Assembly: GCA_037444165.1 (NCBI GenBank)
Contig: JBBIMX010000001.1
Location: 1 to 64,000 of the forward strand
Length of the DNA: 64,000 nucleotides
Direction: 5' to 3'
Source of the DNA: CALIBK01 sp037444165
GTDB taxonomy: Bacteria; Desulfobacterota; BSN033; UBA1163
The notes beneath the pieces are model-generated. The model had not been told where the DNA came from. It did not search any database and saw nothing but the letters and a program-made list of their open reading frames with translations. Each line of letters starts with the position of its first letter. Position 1 is the stretch's first letter. Both the position numbers and the translations under genes were made by a program. Shown one piece after another: positions 35,406 to 44,514 of this stretch.

Positions 35406-36101
35406 ATGGATATCCCCATTTCTCATGATGAAACCTTAGATACCTTCTTCAATGGAAGATTAAAAATCATCCAGAAGAAGAAGGGCTATCGCTTTTCTGT
35501 GGATGCCCTTATCCTCAGTGAATTTGTCCATCTTCGGAAAGGGGAAAGGGTCATTGATCTGGGAACAGGATGTGGAATCCTACCTCTCCTGCTCTCTCAG
35601 AGTGCTAAAGCGAAAACCTTTGTGGGAGTAGAGATTCAAGAAGAATTAGTAGAATGTGCTCGGAAGAATGTCAGATTAAACCGTCTCGAATCCCTCATTA
35701 CGATTCTTCAGAAGGATTTCAGAGAATTAAAGAGCATTTTCCCTTCGGGTTCTTTTGATGTGGTTATTTCCAATCCGCCTTACTGGAAGAATCAAACGGG
35801 AAGATTGAACCCTTCCATAGAAAAGGCTATTGCGAGGCATGAATTGAAGGGAACCCTGGAGGATTTAATTTCAATCTCCTCTTATCTCTTAAAGCACAAG
35901 GGAAGGTTCTATCTCATCTTCACGGCGCAAAGAATAGTGGACCTTTTAGTGGCCTTACGAAAAGAGAATGTGGAACCTAAAAGATTGCAGTTGGTCTATC
36001 CTCACCCAAAAGAAGAAGCAAAATTTGTGCTGGTAGAGGCGATCAAATCAAGCGGGATTGAATTGAAAATGTTGCCCCCCTTGATCCTCGATCTTTCATA
36101 A
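35406..36101 (+). CDS. TrmN6-like tRNA1(Val) adenine-N6 methyltransferase
   Basis: A 231-residue class I SAM-dependent methyltransferase. SAM-site motifs are VIDLGTGCGILPLLL near residue 49 and EIQEELVECARKN; the N6-adenine catalytic motif NPPY is at about residue 120. Length and the leading DTFFNGRLKIIQKKKGYRFSVDA-type N terminus fit the TrmN6/YfiC family that modifies A37 of tRNA1(Val), though exact substrate specificity is family-based. Confidence 0.82.
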   Translation: MDIPISHDETLDTFFNGRLKIIQKKKGYRFSVDALILSEFVHLRKGERVIDLGTGCGILPLLLSQSAKAKTFVGVEIQEELVECARKNVRLNRLESLITILQKDFRELKSIFPSGSFDVVISNPPYWKNQTGRLNPSIEKAIARHELKGTLEDLISISSYLLKHKGRFYLIFTAQRIVDLLVALRKENVEPKRLQLVYPHPKEEAKFVLVEAIKSSGIELKMLPPLILDLS

Positions 36102-36107
36102 AATTTT

Positions 36108-36136
36108 TTGACAACTCCTCATAAATGGGATAATTA
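36108..36136 (+). promoter_or_regulatory. Promoter of the polyprenyl synthase gene
   Basis: TTGACA (36108-36113), 17 bases, TAATTA (36131-36136). The annotated ATG at 36147 is only ~10 bases past the -10, so the mRNA would be leaderless or nearly so, or translation starts further in. Confidence 0.6.
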
Positions 36137-36146
36137 ATTTATCAGG

Positions 36147-37166
36147 ATGAAGGGGATTGGAAAACCAATTTTAACATCTGAGGGAACAGGGGCTCTACCC
36201 GATTCTATCCTCGAATGGATGAGAGGGGAATTGGAGAAGGTAGATGAAGAGATTCGAAAGAACTTGAACTCGAATGTTCCTATTATTTCTGCCATTGTCG
36301 AACACCTTCTTCAAAGTGGCGGAAAGAGACTCCGTCCTCTCCTTCTCATTCTCTCTGCAAAGCTCTGTGGGTATCAAGGAAGCGAACATATTTCCATGGC
36401 AAGTCTCATCGAATTCATTCATACCGCAACCCTTCTCCATGATGATGTGGTCGATCACGCCGAGTTAAGAAGGGGGATAGAATCGGCCAATTCGAAATGG
36501 GGAAATGAAGCGTGCGTTTTGGTTGGAGATTTTCTTTTTACAAGAAGTTTTTCTTTGATGGTAGAAAACGGAAATCCCAAAATCCTTCAAACGATCTCTA
36601 AGGTTACGACCCTTATGGCTGAAGGGGAATTGGAAGAACTGATCAAAACCAATGACCTCACCCTTACGGAAGAGGATTACCTCTCGATCATTACCCGAAA
36701 GACGGCAGTCCTATTTTCAGCGGCCAGCCGAATTGGGGCCATTTTAGGAAAGGTGGACGAGGAAAAAGAGAAAGCCCTATCTGATTTTGGCATGGACTTT
36801 GGGGTGGCATTTCAATTGATTGACGATGCCCTCGACTATACCTCCAGAGAAGAAGAGTTTGGAAAAAGGATAGGGATCGATCTTCAAGATGGGAAAGTAA
36901 CGCTCCCCTTAATTCATACCCTTCGATATTGTAATCCTGAAGAAAAGACCTATATCGAAAAGGTGATAGAATCAGACCCGATCGAGAAGACATCCTTCCT
37001 TCACGTGGTCAGGATCATTGAGAAGTATAAAGGTCTTGATTATACTTATCAAAGGGCAAGGCAATACATTGAAAAGGCGAAGAAGGATCTTCTCCCTTTT
37101 TCATCCTCAGCGGAAAAGGAGGCGCTTCTCCTTCTTTCTGACTATGTCCTTGAGAGAAAATTATAG
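36147..37166 (+). CDS. Polyprenyl diphosphate synthase (octaprenyl/heptaprenyl type)
   Basis: A 339-residue trans-isoprenyl diphosphate synthase that elongates farnesyl diphosphate for a quinone side chain. The two Asp-rich motifs are present: LLHDDVVDHA near residue 95 and LIDDALDY near 225, with GGKRLRPLL near 55. Bulky-residue context suggests a long-chain product, but chain length is not certain. The start may be ~20 residues downstream because the first ATG has no ribosome site and lies at the transcription start. Confidence 0.88.
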   Translation: MKGIGKPILTSEGTGALPDSILEWMRGELEKVDEEIRKNLNSNVPIISAIVEHLLQSGGKRLRPLLLILSAKLCGYQGSEHISMASLIEFIHTATLLHDDVVDHAELRRGIESANSKWGNEACVLVGDFLFTRSFSLMVENGNPKILQTISKVTTLMAEGELEELIKTNDLTLTEEDYLSIITRKTAVLFSAASRIGAILGKVDEEKEKALSDFGMDFGVAFQLIDDALDYTSREEEFGKRIGIDLQDGKVTLPLIHTLRYCNPEEKTYIEKVIESDPIEKTSFLHVVRIIEKYKGLDYTYQRARQYIEKAKKDLLPFSSSAEKEALLLLSDYVLERKL

Positions 37167-37181
37167 ATGAAGGAGTCAAAA

Positions 37182-37514
37182 ATGGATCCCAAATCAAGTT
37201 TAATCCATGTGAATGACCATAATTTTTCTTCGGAAGTCCTTCAATCGGATATTCCTGTATTGGTGGACTTCTGGGCTACCTGGTGTGGCCCTTGTCAGGC
37301 CATCAGTCCTATTGTGGAAGAGCTTGCCAAGGAATTCCTTGGAAGGATTAAGGTCGCCAAGTTAAATGTGGATGAAAATCCCATCACTCCAAGCCAATAT
37401 GGAATTCGGGGAATTCCTACACTCATTCTTTTTAAAGAGGGAAAGATTTTCGATCAGATCATAGGGTCGGTACCCAAATCCCGTCTGAAGGCAATGCTTG
37501 AAAAAGCCCTTTAA
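37182..37514 (+). CDS. trxA: Thioredoxin
   Basis: A 110-residue cytosolic disulfide reductant with the WCGPC active site near residue 37 and a cis-Pro loop GIPTLILF near 78. The ATG at 37182 has AAGGAG 6 bases upstream and begins 15 bases after the polyprenyl synthase stop. It is followed 12 bases later by a TlpA-like lipoprotein gene. Confidence 0.93.
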   Translation: MDPKSSLIHVNDHNFSSEVLQSDIPVLVDFWATWCGPCQAISPIVEELAKEFLGRIKVAKLNVDENPITPSQYGIRGIPTLILFKEGKIFDQIIGSVPKSRLKAMLEKAL

Positions 37515-37526
37515 TATTTCAATCCC

Positions 37527-38051
37527 ATGGCGAAAAAGCATAACGATCTTCTCCATCTCCGTATAGGTTGGGTCTTATTAGTCTTTTTTCTTCTATTTTC
37601 AAATTGCTCAAAGAAGCCTGTAGAATCATCCCTGGCACCCGATTTTTCCTTAAAAACACTCCGCGACGAGCAGATCACCCTTTCGGCTTTGAGGGGAAAG
37701 GTGGTGCTTCTCGATTTCTGGGCTACCTGGTGTAGCCCCTGCAAGGAGTCAATCCCCCATCTCATTCAAATTCACAAGGATTTCCAAGCAAAGGGGTTTG
37801 AGGTGATTGGTCTGAGCATGGATCGGGGGGATGAGAGAATCGTTCGCAATTTTATAAATACGATGAATATCCCCTATCCCGTCCTGATTGCCCCAGATGA
37901 TCTGGCCAAGAGGTATGGAGTGAAAGGACTTCCTACCACCTTTTTGATCGATAGAGAAGGAAAAATTCGAGAAAAAATCGTTGGATTCAATATCTCTATT
38001 GCCCAAAAGATGGTGGGTAAAATCTCCCAGCTCCTCTCGGAAACACCCTGA
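37527..38051 (+). CDS. TlpA/ResA-like thioredoxin-fold lipoprotein
   Basis: A 174-residue exported thiol-disulfide protein. Residues ~12-28 are hydrophobic and end in a lipobox-like LFSNC, predicting lipid attachment. An AhpC/TSA-type thioredoxin fold follows with WCSPC near residue 75 and the cis-Pro loop GLPTTFLIDREG near 138. Such proteins reduce haem-binding or other periplasmic thiols, for example in cytochrome c maturation. In operon with trxA. Confidence 0.87.
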   Translation: MAKKHNDLLHLRIGWVLLVFFLLFSNCSKKPVESSLAPDFSLKTLRDEQITLSALRGKVVLLDFWATWCSPCKESIPHLIQIHKDFQAKGFEVIGLSMDRGDERIVRNFINTMNIPYPVLIAPDDLAKRYGVKGLPTTFLIDREGKIREKIVGFNISIAQKMVGKISQLLSETP

Positions 38052-38056
38052 GAGGG

Positions 38057-38659
38057 TTATCTCTTTTTCTCTCCCCCTTCCCGATGAAATACTCGAAGAT
38101 ATCCCTCGATGACCTTTTGGGGATCTAAATTGAGGAGTTTTGCATAAGCCTTCAGGAACCCTTTTAAATAGACTAAAGGAGGAAGGTTAGGGAGATCTTC
38201 TTCTTCGATGGCTTGAAGAATTTTTATATGAATCTTTGTCTCTTCGGAGATCGATTTAAGATCGATCCCCAATCGCTCTCGAACCTCTTTCAAACTCTTT
38301 CCCCTATATTCCATCTCCTCCAGATGAAGAGCTATCTCCTTAAAAGAAAGGGTCGTCCCCTTTTCCTCCTCTCTTTCAACCCTTCGTGATTCCTCTTTTA
38401 CAAAGGTTCCTCTTATTCTCTCTCGATGGGTTTGGTCATACTCCTTCCGGGTAGCCTCGTTCATAAGAACTCGGTAGGCCTCTTCGATGGCTTCCTGAAT
38501 CTCTTGGATTTCCTCGTTTGAAAAAAGGGTGTAGATCGCTATGGAATCGTGACGAAAGGCCTCCTTGGCACGGTCGTAGGCCTTCTGAATCTCCTTCGGA
38601 GTGGCCTCCGGATTTATCTCTAAGATTTCATAATAGGTCTGCTCATTAATCCACTTCAT
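38057..38659 (-). CDS. J-domain-like protein fused to a RodZ-type helix-turn-helix
   Basis: About 200 residues. Residues ~5-75 look like a J domain (TYYEILEINPEATPKEIQKAY ... YRVLMNEATRKEYDQ), but where DnaJ has HPD the sequence reads RHDS, so stimulation of DnaK is doubtful. A charged linker leads to a C-terminal helix-turn-helix of the RodZ/HTH_25 type (LKEVRERLGIDLKSIS ... VYLKGFLKAYAKLLNLD). Only the ATG at 38659 lies clear of the upstream MinD-like gene, 4 bases after its stop, suggesting coupling. Role unknown; DNA binding or scaffolding is inferred. Confidence 0.7.
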   Translation of the reverse strand: MKWINEQTYYEILEINPEATPKEIQKAYDRAKEAFRHDSIAIYTLFSNEEIQEIQEAIEEAYRVLMNEATRKEYDQTHRERIRGTFVKEESRRVEREEEKGTTLSFKEIALHLEEMEYRGKSLKEVRERLGIDLKSISEETKIHIKILQAIEEEDLPNLPPLVYLKGFLKAYAKLLNLDPQKVIEGYLRVFHREGGEKKR

Positions 38660-38663
38660 TTCT

Positions 38664-39602
38664 CTATTCCATGGGAGAAGCTCGCGTTTGGGATTGAAGC
38701 AATTTGGAGGCGATTTCGGAGATACATTGAGATGCTCTGCACCGTTCATTCTCAAGAATGAGGGGACGCCTTTTCCGAATGGAACTCCCAACCTCTTGAT
38801 CATAAACGACATAGCCCAGGTAATGGAGATGGATCCCGAAATACTTCTGACAGGCACTTCGAATGAAAAAGCCCATCTCGATATCCCTTTTGGACTGAAC
38901 CTGATTGAGGATGAGATTGGGACGGAAAGCTTCTGTCTCTTCCATCATCCGATTCGCATCCTCTAAATTAAGCCTCTTTGCTTCTCGAAAAAGTTCATAG
39001 GGATTACGGATTCCTGACTCATTCTTTCCATTCATCGCTTGATCAATCAAGGATTTTACCGATTGAGAGGAGACAGACTGTCGAAGCCTCCTATAGAAGG
39101 CACTTTTTAAAAAACGATAGGTATTTTCGACCGAGGTGGGCTCCGGAGTGACGACCAAGATTCCCCCATCCGACATCAGAAAGAAGTCCAGGATACTCGC
39201 CGCATTACCCCCGCCTAAGTCCACAATGATACAGTCTCCACCCAGGCTTCGAATCGCCCGAAGAAGCTTCCTTCTTTGAAGGCTCTTCACGTCTGCTGAA
39301 TTAAGGAGATCCTGTGTCCCCGTAAGGAGTCGAAGGTTAGAAATTCCAGAAGGGATAAGGACATCGTGAAGATTTTGGACTTTCTTTTGAATAAAGTCAG
39401 AGAGGGAAGGGAAAGGAGGAGGAATTCCCAAAAGGGTGTGGAGGTTTGCTCCCCCTAAATCCGCATCGACCAGAATGACCTGGACACCCAATTTTGAAAG
39501 ACAGATTCCTATATTGGCCGCAAGGAAACTCTTTCCGCTGCCCCCTTTACCTCCCCCAATCGTCCAGAGGGTCTGTTGGTGATTCATTGGAGAGGAATTC
39601 AT
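38664..39602 (-). CDS. MinD/ParA-family P-loop ATPase
   Basis: About 312 residues. The deviant Walker A reads GGGKGGSGKS near the N terminus, followed by the ParA-type DADLGGANLHTLLG and DLGGGNAASILDFF motifs. It resembles FlhG/MinD-like ATPases found in Desulfobacterota next to HTH proteins. No flagellar or division gene is adjacent, so its cargo is unknown. The start at 39602 follows GGGGAGA and comes just after amrS; upstream ATG codons would overlap it. Confidence 0.78.
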   Translation of the reverse strand: MNSSPMNHQQTLWTIGGGKGGSGKSFLAANIGICLSKLGVQVILVDADLGGANLHTLLGIPPPFPSLSDFIQKKVQNLHDVLIPSGISNLRLLTGTQDLLNSADVKSLQRRKLLRAIRSLGGDCIIVDLGGGNAASILDFFLMSDGGILVVTPEPTSVENTYRFLKSAFYRRLRQSVSSQSVKSLIDQAMNGKNESGIRNPYELFREAKRLNLEDANRMMEETEAFRPNLILNQVQSKRDIEMGFFIRSACQKYFGIHLHYLGYVVYDQEVGSSIRKRRPLILENERCRASQCISEIASKLLQSQTRASPME

Positions 39603-39621
39603 CTCAGAGTTTCTCCCCGGA

Positions 39622-40632
39622 TCATCCCCAAATGCCATCAATGGGAGTATGACAATAGCGGCATACTCCTTTAATGACCTCATTCTTTAAGATTCGAAAT
39701 CCAATCCTCTCGATGATCTTTTGACCGCACTGAGGACAGTAAGTATCCTCTCCCTCCTCCCCCGGGATATTTCCGCAATAAACATAGCGAAGTCCCACCC
39801 CCATTCCGATCTTCCTTGCTCGATGAAGGGTTGAAGCAGGCGTTCTTGGAAGATGAACCATCCGATAGGTTGGATAGAAAGCAGAAATATGCCAGGGGAC
39901 TTCTGCCCCTAAGGAAAGAATAAACCTCGCGATCTGTTCAAACTCCTCGTCCGAATCATTTAAGGTAGGAATGACGAGGGTGGTCACCTCGACCCAGATC
40001 CCCAGTTCCCTCATCCATCTCAAGTTATCGAGAACGGGCTGAAGGGAAGCCCTGCAGACTTCCTTGTAAAATTTCTCTTGAAAACTCTTCAAATCCACAT
40101 TGGCTGCATCCAGGTAAGGGTGAATCGTCTGAAGGGCATCTTTAGACATATAGCCGTTGGTCACAAAGATATTTTTGATCCCTTTCTCCTTGGCCAGAAT
40201 TGAGGTCTCGTAAGCATATTCAAAATAGATGGTAGGTTCGGTATAGGTGTAGGAGATGGACTGGCATCGATACTGCTCAGCCAAGGAGACAATTCGAGCA
40301 GGTGGGACGGAAGAGCCTTCGATGCGTTTCTCATCGATGGGCATCTGAGAAATTTCATGATTCTGACATTGAAGGCACCGAAAATTACATCCTACCGTGG
40401 CTATTGAAAAAGAGCTCGATCCAGGAAGAAGATGGAAAATAGGTTTCTTCTCGATAGGATCCACATTCATAGAAATGGCCCGTCCATAAACCAGACTATA
40501 GAGTTTTCCTTCTCGATTCTCTCTGACCCCACACACCCCTTTCTTTGAAGGGGAGATATGGCAGTGATGGTGGCACAGATAACATTCCACTCTTCCTTCT
40601 TCTAAGGGTCGGTAAAACATGGCTTCCTTCAT
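39622..40632 (-). CDS. amrS: AmmeMemoRadiSam-system radical SAM enzyme AmrS
   Basis: A 336-residue radical SAM protein of the pyruvate formate-lyase-activating-like AmrS family. The N terminus has two cysteine-rich metal sites (CYLCHHHCHI, GVCGVREN), then the SAM-cluster motif GCNFRCLQCQN (CxxxCxxC) near residue 80. The family normally occurs with AmmeMemoRadiSam proteins A and B; those partners are not in this window. Substrate unknown. AAAGGAAG precedes the ATG. Confidence 0.88.
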   Translation of the reverse strand: MKEAMFYRPLEEGRVECYLCHHHCHISPSKKGVCGVRENREGKLYSLVYGRAISMNVDPIEKKPIFHLLPGSSSFSIATVGCNFRCLQCQNHEISQMPIDEKRIEGSSVPPARIVSLAEQYRCQSISYTYTEPTIYFEYAYETSILAKEKGIKNIFVTNGYMSKDALQTIHPYLDAANVDLKSFQEKFYKEVCRASLQPVLDNLRWMRELGIWVEVTTLVIPTLNDSDEEFEQIARFILSLGAEVPWHISAFYPTYRMVHLPRTPASTLHRARKIGMGVGLRYVYCGNIPGEEGEDTYCPQCGQKIIERIGFRILKNEVIKGVCRYCHTPIDGIWG

Positions 40633-40662
40633 GATTTCTTCCTTTGAGGAATAAACAGGTCT

Positions 40663-41841
40663 CTATAGATCAAAATAGGGTAGTTGCTTAAGGACATACT
40701 CCCTGATGGCCTGGGGGGTCGGAAGATCCCAAAGGACCCGTTTCTTCTCAATCAATGGAATGAGGAGATCCTGCAAGCGCCCTCCACAGGAGCATCGCTC
40801 AGCCCGACGGATAGACCGACCTCGATGTGATTTGAAAGGAATCATCCTATCCTGAAAACAGTTAGAACATCGGAGAACCCTCTTGGAACCTGACATCTTC
40901 CCCCTCTTGGCAATTGGCTTCCCATCGATCTCAATGATGTCCATTGCAAAATCGATCACCCGAGCATTGGTGATCGAGGTCCCAACTCCATAGGCATCCA
41001 CTACCGGATTAAGACTCAAAATCCTCTTTTCATCCAACCCACCACTGACAAAGATCTTCACATGGCCGTAACCACGAAGATTGAGTTCCCATCGGATCTC
41101 CTCGATGATCTTCTGAAAGTCTCCCCGCCTGGAACTGGGAGTGTCCAGCCTGACCCCGTATAGCCTCTTTCCTAACGCTTCAGCCACCCTGATCGCCTCT
41201 ATCTTCTCATCGTTAAAAGTATCGATTAAAGAAACCCTCTTAACCTTTGGATCAATCACCTCGTCAAAAGCCTTGGTGGCCTCTACCGTATCCCCAAAAA
41301 GAAGAATCAAGGCATGGGGCATCGTCCCCGAAGGTTCCTCATTAAGCATCTCGGCATCCTTAACTACCGATACCCCATCACATCCGCCGATAAAGGCATT
41401 CCTTTCCACCATCGGAGCAATGACCGGATGAATTCGTCTGGCCCCGAAACTGATCACCCTCCGATCCCCGGCCGCCTTTTTACAACGAGCAGCCTTTGTG
41501 GCCACCCCAGAGGCCTGACAGAGAAGACCTAGAATTGAGGTTTCATAGAGTCCAAATTCGGTGTATCTCCCTTCAATCTCCATCACTGGTTCGTAGGTTC
41601 GAAAGATGGTGCCCTCCCTCATTGCCCTCACGTTCACATCAAGGTCTTTAAGGAGGTAGATGGCCTCTTCGATACCGGCCAGAACCCCCCATCCATAATC
41701 TTCAGGAAATCGCTTGGCGATAAATTCGGCTTTTACCCATCGATCAATCTTCTTTGCCCGAAGGACCTCCATTGTTCTTGAAAAATAGACATCGGTATAC
41801 TTTCCATCTTTAATATCCTTGGGATCGGCAATATGAAACAT
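40663..41841 (-). CDS. Nicotinate phosphoribosyltransferase (archaeal-type, zinc ribbon)
   Basis: A 392-residue enzyme that salvages nicotinate into NAD via nicotinate mononucleotide. Motifs include GARRIHP near residue 135, GTMPHALI near 172, the RLDTPSSRRGD loop near 230 and SGGLDEKRIL near 265. The C terminus carries a CSNCF ... CSCGG zinc ribbon that is typical of the archaeal-like subgroup. It lies a few kb from the nicotinate-type degradation cluster, though on a separate transcript, so its proximity may be chance. Confidence 0.88.
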   Translation of the reverse strand: MFHIADPKDIKDGKYTDVYFSRTMEVLRAKKIDRWVKAEFIAKRFPEDYGWGVLAGIEEAIYLLKDLDVNVRAMREGTIFRTYEPVMEIEGRYTEFGLYETSILGLLCQASGVATKAARCKKAAGDRRVISFGARRIHPVIAPMVERNAFIGGCDGVSVVKDAEMLNEEPSGTMPHALILLFGDTVEATKAFDEVIDPKVKRVSLIDTFNDEKIEAIRVAEALGKRLYGVRLDTPSSRRGDFQKIIEEIRWELNLRGYGHVKIFVSGGLDEKRILSLNPVVDAYGVGTSITNARVIDFAMDIIEIDGKPIAKRGKMSGSKRVLRCSNCFQDRMIPFKSHRGRSIRRAERCSCGGRLQDLLIPLIEKKRVLWDLPTPQAIREYVLKQLPYFDL

Positions 41842-42028
41842 TGTTTCTTCTCCACCAAAAAGATTTTAATTTATCATTATATAGCAGAAATTGACCTTCT
41901 CTGTCCACAAAAATGTTCGCTCAAAGGGACTCCTCACTCAATTGGGGGAAGGGGCCGAGAGGGTCTACAAGGGATGACTGCACTCTAAGAGTTGATTTTT
42001 ATTTCTAATATATGCAAGGATTAAATGA

Positions 42029-42982
42029 ATGAAGAACATCGAGATTCAAGGCTACTTATATATTTTAATCGGGGCAACCCTTTGGGGTATCTCCAGTGTT
42101 ATTGCAAAGGCCCTTTTTAATACTGGTCTTCCCCCTGCTGAACTTGTCCTTGTCCGATTAACCCTGGCTACCCTCATCCTCCTACTGGTTCTTCTTCTAA
42201 GAAATCCTAAGAAGCTATTCATCTCCCTTACGGACCTTCCCTACTTTATGATTTTAGGAGGAATTGGAGTCACAGGAATGCAGTTCTTTTACTACTATAC
42301 AATCAGTCAGATCCATGTGGGACCGGCCATCCTCCTTCAATATCTTCAACCCATCTGGGTCTCTCTCTATGCCTTTCTTTTTCAACGAGAACCGATCAAT
42401 CGGTCAAAGATGATCGCACTCTTTTTGGCAGTTGGGGGATGCTATCTTGTGGTGGGAGGTTACCGGATGGACCTTCTCCTGCTAAATCGAGTGGGGATTT
42501 TTAGTGGTCTGATCGCTTCGTTCTTCTTCACCTTTTATGCTCTGTATGGGGAAAAAGGACTAAAAAAATACGACCCGTGGACCCTTCTCCTTTATGGGTT
42601 TGGGTTTAGTGCTTTGTGCTATCTTTTTTATATTTCTCCCGTGAAAATTATCCGTGATAGCCATCCCCTGAGGGTCTGGATGGCCTTTCTCTATATCGCC
42701 ATCTTTTCCACCCTTCTTCCTTTTGGCTTCTATTTCAAAGGGATCGAACGAATCAGAGCCACGCGAGCAAGTATTACCGCTACTTGGGAACCTGTGGTTG
42801 CAGGGTTTACTGCCTATTTTTTCCTCGGAGAGGTCCTCTCCCCTTTACAGGTCTTGGGGGGTTTTTCAGTGATCTCGGCCCTCATCCTCCTCCAAATGGC
42901 TAAAGAGAAGAGCTCGATAAGCACTCCTATCGAGCTTCGCCAAACCCTTTCTCCTCCACCTTCCTCCAAAGAAGAGAGGTAA
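42029..42982 (+). CDS. EamA-family (DMT) transporter
   Basis: A 317-residue inner-membrane protein with about ten hydrophobic segments arranged as two EamA repeats (YILIGATLWGISSVIAKA ... and IFSGLIASFFFTFYALY ...). The family exports amino acids or other metabolites. The Pro at the start of the C-terminal helices and a charged tail are visible. Substrate not identifiable. First of a three-gene + strand run with DUF2784 and M42 peptidase. Confidence 0.85.
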   Translation: MKNIEIQGYLYILIGATLWGISSVIAKALFNTGLPPAELVLVRLTLATLILLLVLLLRNPKKLFISLTDLPYFMILGGIGVTGMQFFYYYTISQIHVGPAILLQYLQPIWVSLYAFLFQREPINRSKMIALFLAVGGCYLVVGGYRMDLLLLNRVGIFSGLIASFFFTFYALYGEKGLKKYDPWTLLLYGFGFSALCYLFYISPVKIIRDSHPLRVWMAFLYIAIFSTLLPFGFYFKGIERIRATRASITATWEPVVAGFTAYFFLGEVLSPLQVLGGFSVISALILLQMAKEKSSISTPIELRQTLSPPPSSKEER

Positions 42983-42987
42983 AAGGG

Positions 42988-43377
42988 ATGCTTTATAAAA
43001 TCCTGGCAGATCTTGTCGTCTTCATCCATTTTCTCTGGATCCTCTTCCTCTTTTTAGGTACCCTCTGGGGAAGACGAAAAAAGGTTATAAAAATCTTCCA
43101 TCTCAGCGGTCTTGGTTTTGCTCTCCTTCTTCAGAGTTCTGGCTGGTATTGCCCTCTCACCTATCTCGAAATCGGGCTGAGATCGAAACACCATCCTGAA
43201 CTGGCCTATACCAGCTCATTTATCATCCACTACATGGAACAATTGATCTATATTGAGATTTCTCCATCTGTGATTCTCATCGTCACCCTTCTCTTATTGG
43301 CTTTTCATCTCTGGATTTATCTTCAAAAATCAGTAAGAATTTCAAAAAAAAGAACCCCTCTGGAGGAAAAACAATGA
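42988..43377 (+). CDS. DUF2784 small membrane protein
   Basis: A 129-residue integral membrane protein with about four hydrophobic segments, beginning MLYKILADLVVFIHFLWIL, and the family-typical SGWYCPLTYLE motif near residue 52. The function of DUF2784 proteins is not known. It starts 5 bases after the EamA stop and overlaps the peptidase start by 4 bases, so the three genes are co-expressed. Confidence 0.8.
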   Translation: MLYKILADLVVFIHFLWILFLFLGTLWGRRKKVIKIFHLSGLGFALLLQSSGWYCPLTYLEIGLRSKHHPELAYTSSFIIHYMEQLIYIEISPSVILIVTLLLLAFHLWIYLQKSVRISKKRTPLEEKQ

Positions 43378-44465
43378 AGGTGAGGAATCAAAAGATGCTT
43401 GAGCGATTCGAACATCTGGTTCAAATCCGGGGAGCAAGCGGTTTTGAAGAGAAAGTCATTGAATTCATCTCAACGGAACTTCAAAAGACCCTTTCTGACG
43501 TCTCCATCGATCCAATGGGAAATGTGGTAGGGAAATTGGGAAAGGGAAAACGATCCATAATGATCTGCTGTCACACCGATGAGGTTGGCTTAATGGTCAA
43601 GTATATCGATCCAAGGGGTTACATCTTTTTTGATCTCAACGGAATGATTGATGAAAGGGTGTTGTTAAGTTGTAAGGTGGATATCTGCTCCGAGAATGGA
43701 ATCTATACAGGGGTCGTGGGAGTAAAAAATCCTCATCTGATGGGTCCAGAAGATCTAAAACGTCCTGTTTCGATTTCGGAACTCTGGATCGATGTAGGGG
43801 CCGAAAGTGCAGAGGAAGTAAAAGCCTGGGGAATTGAAATCGGAAACCCCATTGTCTACCACCCCAATCTCCAATGGATCGGAAAGGAGAGCCTCATCAG
43901 TAAATCCATTGATAATCGGGCTGGATGTGCCATCCTGATCGAACTGGCCCAACGGATGAATCAGGAAAAAATAGACTACCAACTATTTCTCGTAGCCGCG
44001 GTCCAGGAGGAAGTTGGATCGAGAGGGGCAAAGGTTGCGGCTCAAACGCTTCAGCCAGATATCGCCATCATCCTTGATACGGTACCGGCCCGAGATCCAA
44101 TCACTTCGCCCCAACAAGCCACCGGCGAGTGCGGAAAAGGGCCAGTGATCCGAACTATGGATACGAAGGGTCTTGGCTTGGGGACAATCTATTCAAAGAA
44201 GATTTCAAAAAGACTGACCGAGATAGCCATCCAAAATCAGATTCCCTATCAAAAAGATATCTTTCAGACCTGGACAGATGCCTCCACGATCCACACTTCG
44301 GGAAGAGGAATCCCCTGTGGAGGGGTGTTTATTCCCAGGCGTTATAGTCATTCACCGAATGAATTGGTAAAATGGTCTGATATAGAAAGAACGTTAGACT
44401 TGCTCTATCTGTTTTTAAAGGAACTCACCTCAGACGAAATCGAAAATCTCTCCCGAAAAATCTGA
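43374..44465 (+). CDS. M42-family metallo-aminopeptidase
   Basis: A 363-residue tetrahedral-type (TET/FrvX) aminopeptidase. Metal ligands and catalytic residues are visible: CCHTDEVGLM near residue 65, SIDNRAGC near 178, QEEVGSRGA near 210, ILDTVPA near 232, and HTSGRGIPCGG near 308. It would release amino acids from short peptides in the cytoplasm. GGAGG lies 9 bases before the ATG. Short repeat DNA follows the stop. Confidence 0.9.
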   Translation: MKVRNQKMLERFEHLVQIRGASGFEEKVIEFISTELQKTLSDVSIDPMGNVVGKLGKGKRSIMICCHTDEVGLMVKYIDPRGYIFFDLNGMIDERVLLSCKVDICSENGIYTGVVGVKNPHLMGPEDLKRPVSISELWIDVGAESAEEVKAWGIEIGNPIVYHPNLQWIGKESLISKSIDNRAGCAILIELAQRMNQEKIDYQLFLVAAVQEEVGSRGAKVAAQTLQPDIAIILDTVPARDPITSPQQATGECGKGPVIRTMDTKGLGLGTIYSKKISKRLTEIAIQNQIPYQKDIFQTWTDASTIHTSGRGIPCGGVFIPRRYSHSPNELVKWSDIERTLDLLYLFLKELTSDEIENLSRKI

Positions 44466-44468
44466 CTC

Positions 44469-44508
44469 ACTTCCCATGACTGTTTGGCCACCCACGAACG
44501 ATAAAAAA
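44469..44508 (+). repeat. Short intergenic repeat, copy A
   Basis: About 40 bases starting acttcccatgac and ending cacccacgaacgataaaaa match bases 61772-61810 with about six changes, in the same orientation. Both copies are between genes. It is not a hairpin and encodes nothing obvious. Confidence 0.6.
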
Positions 44509-44514
44509 TCTCCC

